A model generated the notes under the pieces. It was not told the DNA's origin and searched no databases. It was given only the letters and a program-made list of their open reading frames with translations. This document shows, in pieces, positions 14,979 to 20,188 of a stretch of DNA of 20,188 bases. The position numbers and the translations under genes are program-made. Each line of letters starts with the position of its first letter. Position 1 is the first letter of the stretch. Origin of the DNA: JBECKQ01 sp040235375 (lineage in GTDB: Bacteria; Planctomycetota; Phycisphaerae; UBA1845); the NCBI GenBank assembly GCA_040235375.1, contig JBECKQ010000157.1, positions 1-20,188 on the forward strand. Direction: 5' to 3'.

Positions 14979-14995
14979 TGGCACCTTTCGTGCCA
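14979..14995 (-). promoter_or_regulatory. Candidate sigma-54 (-24/-12) promoter of glnA, also a palindrome
   Basis: The minus strand reads TGGCACGAAAGGTGCCA. The TGGCAC half matches the -24 element exactly, and the GC of GTGCC lies at the correct spacing for -12 (consensus TGGCAC, five bases, TTGCA/T). Transcription would start near 14969, about 42 bases before the glnA ATG at 14927. RpoN/NtrC control of glnA is widespread. The same 17 bases form an inverted repeat TGGCAC / GTGCCA with a five-base centre, so a repressor operator is an alternative reading. No NtrC sites were recognised. Confidence 0.5.
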
Positions 14996-15226
14996 GTCTT
15001 TGACGCCCGCCGTTCGATCGAGTTCGCGAGCCAATGGTGCATAGACGGCCGGTCAGTACTGGCAAGGCGGTGGACAAACCGCCATGCCAGCGCCGATACT
15101 GGTGAAGGCCGCCGGACGGGCGCGATCCGGCCGGCCGTGTCGCCGCCGGCATCGGCGGGCCGTAACCGTTGCGCGGATTGCCCGGTTGCGGCGGCACATG
15201 GACGGAGTCGTTGGGAAGGAGTCCCG

Positions 15227-17701
15227 ATGTCACGGAAGGCAAAGAGCGCACCCGCTACGCGTAATCTCACCGGCCCGATCTTCCTGACGCTGCTGTGTCT
15301 ATTCGTCTGGGCATGCCTGCTGACCTACAGCGTCGGCGACTGGCCGAACCCCGGCATCTATCCGCACAACGATCCCACGCAGAACTGCTGCGGACGGTTC
15401 GGCGCCTGGGTCGCGTACACGCTGCTGTACTGGCTTGGCGACGGCGCTTATCCGCTCGCACTGTTCGGCACATTCGCCGCATGCCTCTGGCTGATCCACG
15501 GAAAGATAGTACAGCTTCTCCAGCGCGGGCTCGGGCTGATCGTTCTTGTCGCGTGCACGTCCGCTTCCGTCGCGCTGATCTCGTCCCCGGGTTCAGCGAC
15601 GCTGGCCCCCGGCGACGGCGGAATGCTGGGGGCAGGCCTGTCGCGCGTGATGGTGCAGAGCTTCGGCAGCATCGGCACGGCGCTGGTGCTGGTATACAGC
15701 TTCGTGGTCGGGCTCGTGTTCGTGGCCGAGGGGTGGGTGCTGCGGCTGCCGAGCGCAGTCCAGCGGATTCGGGAAGCCTCCGAGGGAGCGATCAGCGCCA
15801 CGCGCGAAGTGGTGAGCGCCGCGCTGCCCGCACCCGTACCGGCCGGCGCTCCGGCCGGAGCCCCGGAGAAAAGCGACGAGCGTGAAGAGGCCGTCGTGAA
15901 GGTGAATCGGCCCGCGCTCAAGATCAATCCCGGCCGGCCGAGCAGCACCGCGGCCGCGCCGTCCGAGTCGCAAGGCACGCTGCTGCCGGCGGAGAACGAC
16001 GAACCGCATGCCAAGCCGGCAGCGGCCGAGAAGTCGGCCAGCGCCGGAGAGGATACCCGCAAAGAGCCAAAGCTCACCGTGCGCGCGCCGATCGAGGACC
16101 GCAAGCCGGCGGAGCCTTATCCCAAGCCGATCGGCTCGTGGAGCTTTCCGCCGCTGGAGATCCTCCGCGAGCCGGAGTACGGCTTCAGCGCGCAGCAGGA
16201 ATCGCTCGTCCGGGCGAAGGCCAAGCTGCTCGAGCAGACGCTCGAGGAATTCCGACTCGACGCCCGGGTCGTCGAGATCGACACCGGCCCGGTGATCACG
16301 ATGTTCGAGCTCCAGCTCGGCACGGGCATTAAGGTGTCGCAGGTCGCCTCGCTGTCGAACGATATCGCCCGGGCATTGAAGGCGCCGGCCGTCCGCGTGG
16401 TCGCTCCGATTCCCGGCAAGAACACCATTGGTATCGAGGTGCCCAACGTCGACAAGGAGCAGGTGCGTCTGAAGGAGCTTCTCACGCTCGCGGCGGGCAA
16501 GGCGCAGAAGATGGCCCTGCCGATTTTCCTCGGCAAGGACGCCAGCGGCGCGGTGCTGCTGGCCGACCTGGCGACCATGCCGCACATGCTCATCGCCGGC
16601 ACGACGGGGTCGGGCAAGAGCGTGTGCATCAACTCGATCATCGCTTCGTTCCTCATGACGCAGCGGCCCGACGAAGTGAAGCTCATTCTCGTCGATCCGA
16701 AGATGGTCGAGCTGGCGGCGTTCAAGGACGTGCCGCATCTCATGTCGCCCATCATCACCGACATGGCCCGCGCCGAGCAGATCCTCGACTGGGCGGTCAC
16801 CAAGATGGAGGAGCGCTACGAGCTTCTCGCGGAGGGGCGCGTCCGCAACATCGCCAGCTACAACAAGCTCGGCGCCGAGGAGATCTATCGCCGCTTCCAG
16901 CCGACGACCGAGCAGGAGAAGGCGCAGATTCCGGTCCGCCTGCCGTACATCGTCGTCATCATCGACGAGCTGGCCGACCTGATGATGACCTCGGCCAAGG
17001 AGGTCGAGCATCACCTGGCCCGGCTGGCGCAGAAGTCGCGTGCCGTCGGCATTCACATCGTCGTGGCGACGCAACGGCCGGAGGCGAAGGTCGTGACCGG
17101 CCTGATCAAGTCGAACATGCCGTGCCGCGTCGCGTTTCGCGTGGCCAGCCGGATGGATTCGCGAATCGTGCTCGACCAGAACGGCGCCGAGGTGCTGATG
17201 GGCCAGGGTGACATGCTCTTCCTGCCGCCCGCTTCGTCCAAGCTGATCCGCGCTCAGGGCACACTGCTCGACGAGCAGGAGCTGCACCGCATGATCGAGC
17301 ATCTGGCGACGCAGGCCCGGCCGGAATACCACCCGCAGCTCATGCGCATCAAGCCGAAGGGGCTAAGCGAGTCCGGCGAGCGCGACCCGCTTTTTGACGA
17401 TGCCGTGCAGATCGTGCTTGAATCTCGCCGCGGAAGCGTGAGTTTGTTGCAGCGGCGCCTGAGTATCGGCTATTCGCGGGCGTCGCGATTGATCGACGAG
17501 ATGGCCGAGGCCGGCGTGGTCGGCGAGTTCAAAGGCTCGCAGGCCCGCGAGGTGGTGATGACGCTCGAAGAGTGGGAGTCTCTGAAAGCGGAGGCCGCCC
17601 GCAGCGGCTCGGCCGATGATGGTCCCGATGTTGTCCTCGTTGATGAATCCGACGACGACACCGACGACGAAGAAGAAGACGATGAGCTCGACGAGTCGTG
17701 A
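15227..17701 (+). CDS. ftsK: DNA translocase FtsK/SpoIIIE
   Basis: Septal DNA pump that moves chromosome ends through the division site and helps dimer resolution. The protein has 824 residues: membrane helices at about 17-33, 61-90, 101-117 and 146-170, a Pro/Ala/Lys-rich linker (about 190-305), then the alpha domain and RecA-like motor with Walker A G-T-T-G-S-G-K-S (458-465) and Walker B V-V-I-I-D-E-L-A-D-L (576-585). The C-terminal gamma winged helix contains L-S-I-G-Y-S-R-A-S-R-L-I-D-E-M, for recognition of KOPS-like sites. After gamma there is an unusually acidic tail, about 25 Asp/Glu-rich residues. The ATG at 15227 has AAGGAG five bases upstream; the frame is open to 14978 but that stretch overlaps the glnA promoter. 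Divergent from glnA; convergent with the DUF3365 gene, 3 bases apart. Confidence 0.97.
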   Translation: MSRKAKSAPATRNLTGPIFLTLLCLFVWACLLTYSVGDWPNPGIYPHNDPTQNCCGRFGAWVAYTLLYWLGDGAYPLALFGTFAACLWLIHGKIVQLLQRGLGLIVLVACTSASVALISSPGSATLAPGDGGMLGAGLSRVMVQSFGSIGTALVLVYSFVVGLVFVAEGWVLRLPSAVQRIREASEGAISATREVVSAALPAPVPAGAPAGAPEKSDEREEAVVKVNRPALKINPGRPSSTAAAPSESQGTLLPAENDEPHAKPAAAEKSASAGEDTRKEPKLTVRAPIEDRKPAEPYPKPIGSWSFPPLEILREPEYGFSAQQESLVRAKAKLLEQTLEEFRLDARVVEIDTGPVITMFELQLGTGIKVSQVASLSNDIARALKAPAVRVVAPIPGKNTIGIEVPNVDKEQVRLKELLTLAAGKAQKMALPIFLGKDASGAVLLADLATMPHMLIAGTTGSGKSVCINSIIASFLMTQRPDEVKLILVDPKMVELAAFKDVPHLMSPIITDMARAEQILDWAVTKMEERYELLAEGRVRNIASYNKLGAEEIYRRFQPTTEQEKAQIPVRLPYIVVIIDELADLMMTSAKEVEHHLARLAQKSRAVGIHIVVATQRPEAKVVTGLIKSNMPCRVAFRVASRMDSRIVLDQNGAEVLMGQGDMLFLPPASSKLIRAQGTLLDEQELHRMIEHLATQARPEYHPQLMRIKPKGLSESGERDPLFDDAVQIVLESRRGSVSLLQRRLSIGYSRASRLIDEMAEAGVVGEFKGSQAREVVMTLEEWESLKAEAARSGSADDGPDVVLVDESDDDTDDEEEDDELDES

Positions 17702-17704
17702 ACC

Positions 17705-18307
17705 CTACGGCTCGTCCACAGGCGGCACCTCGACCCAGAACCAGCCGCGAAGATCGCCGGGCTCGAATCCGGTCGCCTCGTCCGCCGGGTACTCTTCCTT
17801 CAGCGCCGCGAGAACCGGCTCAGCAATCTGATCCTTCGGCCCGTGGCAGGCCACGCACATCGGCTTCGTGACAATCGGCAGCAGCGCCGCCATCTCGCCG
17901 TCCGCGTTCGTCAGGAAGACGGGATCGGCTCGCCGCTCCAGAACGTACGGCTGCGCCCAGTCCGGCGGCGTGTTGAACGGATTGCGCAGGCAGAACGACG
18001 TGCGGCCGATGGCCACGTCGTACTTCTTTGATGTGTGCGCGGCGAGAGCCGGGGCGATGTCTCGGCACACGTGGATTGAACCCGCCGGGCCGTGCTCGTT
18101 CAGCGTCTTCGTGAGCTCGGCGAGCAACTGGCTGGCCATCGCGTCCCGCGCCGCGATCGCCCTGCGCATCTGTTCGAGCTGCGGCTCGTCCATCTTCGCT
18201 TCCGGCACGCGCTTGAACGCGCTTTCCGACTTCCGCATTCGCGAGCAGCCGTAACCGACCGACAACAGAATCAACGCCGCCGTTACACCGCAAAGAATCG
18301 CTCGCAT
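17705..18307 (-). CDS. DUF3365 (Tll0287-like) haem lipoprotein
   Basis: Exported protein of 200 residues. The first 21 residues look like a lipoprotein or secretion signal (hydrophobic core 3-17, G-Y-G-C with C21; the lipobox is atypical). A helical segment (40-72) is followed by the DUF3365 core: V-C-R-D-I-A-P-A-L, then I-G-R-T-S-F-C-L-R-N-P-F-N and a single c-type haem site C-V-A-C-H-G (C151, C154, H155) near the C-terminus. Tll0287-type domains hold one haem c and have PAS-like folds; sensory and redox roles have been proposed, none proven here. The ATG at 18307 has GGAGGGCGG upstream. It follows the Crp/Fnr gene on the same strand with a terminator-like repeat between them, so it may be expressed separately. 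Confidence 0.88.
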   Translation of the reverse strand: MRAILCGVTAALILLSVGYGCSRMRKSESAFKRVPEAKMDEPQLEQMRRAIAARDAMASQLLAELTKTLNEHGPAGSIHVCRDIAPALAAHTSKKYDVAIGRTSFCLRNPFNTPPDWAQPYVLERRADPVFLTNADGEMAALLPIVTKPMCVACHGPKDQIAEPVLAALKEEYPADEATGFEPGDLRGWFWVEVPPVDEP

Positions 18308-18322
18308 GGCACCGCCCTCCAG

Positions 18323-18407
18323 AAAAAGGGGTCGGGAGTCTCTTTTGACTCCAATCGTTGACATTCGCGAGAAAACACCGGCCGCAAAAGACTCTCGACC
18401 CCTTTTT
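18323..18407. repeat. Long imperfect inverted repeat, terminator- or REP-like
   Basis: The left arm (18323-18347, AAAAAGGGGTCG...TTTTG) is complementary to the right arm (18385-18407, CAAAAG...CCCCTTTTT) with one mismatch and a two-base gap, 37 bases apart. The left arm also folds on itself (GGAGTC, TCTTTT, GACTCC at 18335-18352). Both ends carry five A/T, so either strand reads as stem plus T run. It begins at the TGA of the Crp/Fnr gene and ends just before the Shine-Dalgarno of the DUF3365 gene. It could be a bidirectional terminator or one copy of a REP-like palindrome family; no other copy lies in the window. Confidence 0.6.
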
Positions 18408-19108
18408 CAGGCGCCGTTGAAGTCGGCCGGCGGCAGGCCTTGGGCGACCTGCCGCAAACGGTCGGCGTCAATAATCCGGATGCGCTGGGCGTCCGGCATC
18501 TCGATCAGCCCGGCCTGCGCCAAGCGGCGCAGCGTCCGCGAAAGCGTCTCGCCCGTCAGGTTCAAATGGCTCGCCAGCTCCTTCTTCTGCATGGGAAGAG
18601 AGAGCACCTCGGCGCTCGGCTGGTACGCCCGCAGCAGATGCCGCGCGGTTCGTCCGAGCGCGTCGCGGAGCACGATGTCCTCGAGCAGCCCGACCAGTTC
18701 CCGCACCCAGAATGCCATTCCGCCGATGAACTGCAAACACAATTCGTGATGCGTCTCCAGCAGGTTGCAGAACCGATGCGTCGGCAGCAGCGCGCACACC
18801 GTATCCTCCAGCGCCTCGGCGTGGGCCGGGCACGAAAACTGCCCGATGGCGGCCACCTCCGCGAAGGTCATACCCGGCTCGGCGAAATGCAGCACGTGAT
18901 CCTTGCCGTTCGGGGCGGTCTTGAAGACGCGGACGAGCCCCTCGCCCACGCAGTACAACCCGGGGCATTCGTCGCCCTGGCGGAAGATGGTCTGACCCTT
19001 CGCGAACCGGCGGAGCTGCCCTTCGGCGCTGACCACGTCCAGCCAGCGCGCATCTAAACCCCTGAAAAGTCTGCACTTATGAATGATCTGGCGGACGGTG
19101 GGCTCCAT
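18407..19108 (-). CDS. Crp/Fnr family transcriptional regulator, Dnr/Nnr-like
   Basis: A 233-residue dimeric activator. Residues about 13-125 are the cyclic-nucleotide-binding-like beta barrel (F-A-K-G-Q-T-I-F-R-Q-G-D-E, G-L-V-R-V-F-K); a dimer helix follows (about 126-162), then the winged helix-turn-helix with K-K-E-L-A-S-H-L-N-L-T-G-E-T-L-S-R-T-L-R (175-194). The recognition helix has E187, S190 and R191, the E-x-x-S-R signature of Fnr-type proteins that read TTGAT half sites. It lacks the N-terminal cysteine cluster of oxygen-sensing Fnr, so a Dnr/Nnr-like role (nitric oxide or redox sensing) is more likely. The ATG at 19108 has GGAG six bases upstream. It is divergent from the ferredoxin gene, with an Fnr-type box between them. 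Confidence 0.92.
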   Translation of the reverse strand: MEPTVRQIIHKCRLFRGLDARWLDVVSAEGQLRRFAKGQTIFRQGDECPGLYCVGEGLVRVFKTAPNGKDHVLHFAEPGMTFAEVAAIGQFSCPAHAEALEDTVCALLPTHRFCNLLETHHELCLQFIGGMAFWVRELVGLLEDIVLRDALGRTARHLLRAYQPSAEVLSLPMQKKELASHLNLTGETLSRTLRRLAQAGLIEMPDAQRIRIIDADRLRQVAQGLPPADFNGA

Positions 19109-19138
19109 TGAACGCTCCGCCTGAAAAAAAGCCGGCGG

Positions 19139-19152
19139 TTGATCCAGGTCAA
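19139..19152. promoter_or_regulatory. Fnr/Dnr-type binding site TTGATCCAGGTCAA
   Basis: A near-perfect dyad TTGAT, four bases, GTCAA (consensus TTGAT-N4-ATCAA). It lies between the divergent Crp/Fnr and ferredoxin genes, its inner edge 31 bases from the Crp/Fnr start and 88 bases from the ferredoxin start, where activator sites are expected. TTCATA at 19181-19186 may be a -10 for the ferredoxin gene. The matching recognition helix of the adjacent regulator supports direct control and autoregulation. Confidence 0.65.
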
Positions 19153-19240
19153 GGTCGGCCCCGCAGAATTGTGCGACAGTTTCATAGGACAAGCAAGAAC
19201 CGCCGGCCAAACGATCCGCCGGCGCCAACGGAGATCAGAC

Positions 19241-20083
19241 GTGTATCGCGAAATCATCACCATCGACGAAGACAAGTGCGACGGCTGCGGCCTCTGCGTC
19301 CCCGCGTGCGAAGAGGGCGCCATCCGGATCGTCAACGGCAAGGCGAAGCTGGTGGAGGACCGGCTGTGCGACGGCATGGGCGCGTGCCTCGGCCATTGTC
19401 CGCAGGGGGCGATCAAAATCGAGCGGCGCGAAGCCGAGTCTTTCGACGCATTCGCCGTCGCAAAGCATCTGGCCAGAGAGCCCGCGGCGTCGCGGCGCGC
19501 GGATGCGAAGCCGGCCGCACCGGATTCCAGACCGGCTACCCAAGCCGGAGAGCGGCACAGCGCGGGCGGTTGCCCCGGCAGCCGCTTCGCGCTGTTCGCC
19601 GGTCCGGGTCGCACGCCCGCCCCCTGCTCGACTGCCACAACCGGACCGCGCGCCGAGTCGGAATCGGCCTTGTCGCACTGGCCCGTCCAGCTTCGCCTGC
19701 TGCCCGCCGCCGCGCCCGTGCTCGAGGGAGCGCATATACTGGTGGCGGCGGACTGCGTGCCCGTGGCGTATCCCGGCTTCCATGCGGAGCTGCTGAGCGG
19801 CAGGGCCGTGGTGATCGCGTGCCCGAAGCTTGACGATCCTCGCGGCTACGTCGAGAAGCTCGCGGAAATGCTCAGCCGCAACGCTCCGGCCAGCGTGACC
19901 GTCGCCCGGATGGAAGTGCCCTGCTGCATGGGTATCGTGCAGATGGTGCTCGCTGCACGGGAGATGGCCGAGTGCGACGTCGAAGTGGAAGAGATCGTTG
20001 TCGGCGTACGCGGCCAGTTGCTCGGCCGGCGCCGCTACCCCGTCGATGGACCGGTTACGCCAGTGACGGGATGCGGCACTTGA
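19241..20083 (+). CDS. Ferredoxin-type 4Fe-4S protein of the Hcp-associated family
   Basis: Cytosolic iron-sulfur protein of 280 residues. An N-terminal ferredoxin domain has one complete cluster motif (C13, C16, C19, C23 in C-D-G-C-G-L-C-V-P-A-C) and a second with one cysteine replaced (C43, M46, C49, C53 in C-D-G-M-G-A-C-L-G-H-C-P). After a variable linker (about 75-108) comes a domain with G-C-P-G-S (110-114), S-E-S-A-L-S-H-W-P-V-Q-L (140-151), A-A-D-C-V (169-173), A-C-P-K-L-D (193-198) and V-P-C-C-M-G (226-231). I recall this architecture next to hybrid cluster protein genes, where it may pass electrons to Hcp. The GTG at 19241 has GGAG seven bases upstream; a longer start at 19139 would overlap the Fnr box. 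Confidence 0.85.
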   Translation: MYREIITIDEDKCDGCGLCVPACEEGAIRIVNGKAKLVEDRLCDGMGACLGHCPQGAIKIERREAESFDAFAVAKHLAREPAASRRADAKPAAPDSRPATQAGERHSAGGCPGSRFALFAGPGRTPAPCSTATTGPRAESESALSHWPVQLRLLPAAAPVLEGAHILVAADCVPVAYPGFHAELLSGRAVVIACPKLDDPRGYVEKLAEMLSRNAPASVTVARMEVPCCMGIVQMVLAAREMAECDVEVEEIVVGVRGQLLGRRRYPVDGPVTPVTGCGT

Positions 20084-20088
20084 CACGT

Positions 20089-20188
20089 ATGTTGACGACG
20101 ACCCCAATGAGCCGCACCGCGCGATGCTCTCAGCGCAAGCTTCGCCGCGACCTGCGTACGCTGGCTCGTTTCGTCGAGACTTACTGCC
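20089..20188 (+). CDS. Start of a YgbA_NO-like gene (partial)
   Basis: An open frame begins at an ATG five bases after the ferredoxin stop and runs to the window edge (33 codons); a second in-frame ATG at 20107 is an alternative. The end of the visible part, R-K-L-R-R-D-L-R-T-L-A-R-F-V-E-T-Y-C, resembles the N-terminus of the YgbA_NO (nitrous oxide-stimulated promoter) family, short Cys-containing proteins induced by nitric oxide in E. coli under NsrR. The position behind a Crp/Fnr-controlled ferredoxin gene agrees. The match rests on about 18 residues, so it is tentative. Confidence 0.5.
   Translation, partial: MLTTTPMSRTARCSQRKLRRDLRTLARFVETYC

Noticed and set aside
14978..15226. N-terminal extension of FtsK from 14978
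   Set aside because: It reads through the glnA promoter region and is not FtsK-like; ATG 15227 has AAGGAG.
14928..15251. N-terminal extension of glutamine synthetase up to 15251
   Set aside because: It has no family counterpart, crosses the proposed promoter and would exceed the normal length; ATG 14927 has a good Shine-Dalgarno.
15593..17332. 579-codon open frame on the minus strand
   Set aside because: It is antisense to ftsK and rich in Arg/His/Gly/Leu without any domain.

Overview
The window reads as chromosome of a GC-rich bacterium, most likely a planctomycete (Planctomycetota, possibly Phycisphaerae-like). Supporting signs are a DUF1844 protein, a BshC-like protein of a kind I associate with planctomycetes, a run of pseudopilins with RAFSLVE / SAFTLVE leaders, and high GC with many GGAG Shine-Dalgarno sites and GTG/TTG starts. 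This placement is inference: no rRNA or ribosomal marker cluster is present, apart from infA.

Layout. On the minus strand, 1-3624 holds a rhomboid protease (3' end outside the window), a DUF1844 protein, a BshC-like protein and a family 2 glycosyltransferase; the last two are translationally coupled. On the plus strand, 3841-6796 holds a TPR lipoprotein, an AraC-AGT (Ada-like) DNA-repair regulator and an EamA transporter. infA (IF-1) lies convergent to that transporter and overlaps its end. 7371-10986 is a four-gene pseudopilin operon (FimT/GspH-, GspJ- and GspI-like proteins, then a membrane-anchored protein with a bactofilin-like tail). The minus strand from 11098 to 14927 carries a CDF metal transporter, a PilZ protein, a TlpA-like thioredoxin-fold lipoprotein and type I glutamine synthetase. 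ftsK (15227-17701) diverges from glnA. 17705-20188 holds a DUF3365 haem lipoprotein, a Crp/Fnr regulator, a ferredoxin-type protein of the kind found beside hybrid cluster protein (Hcp), and the start of a YgbA_NO-like gene, together a likely nitric-oxide-stress locus.

The most exciting element is the TlpA-like gene at 12786-13298. Its frame is interrupted by one in-frame TGA exactly where the first cysteine of the thioredoxin CGPC motif should be. The frame stays open and conserved on both sides, and ten bases after the TGA there is a perfect 7-bp hairpin with a GGC loop, which fits a bacterial SECIS element. I interpret it as a selenoprotein with a U-G-P-C active site. An automatic gene caller would split it into two fragments or call it a pseudogene.

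Other regulatory signals are a sigma-54-type -24/-12 site, itself palindromic, before glnA; an Fnr-type box TTGATCCAGGTCAA between the Crp/Fnr and ferredoxin genes, matched by an E-T-L-S-R recognition helix; a long terminator/REP-like inverted repeat after the Crp/Fnr gene; and an intergenic region (12559-12743) dense in palindromes and interleaved inverted repeats. I saw no tRNA, rRNA, CRISPR array, transposase or phage gene.
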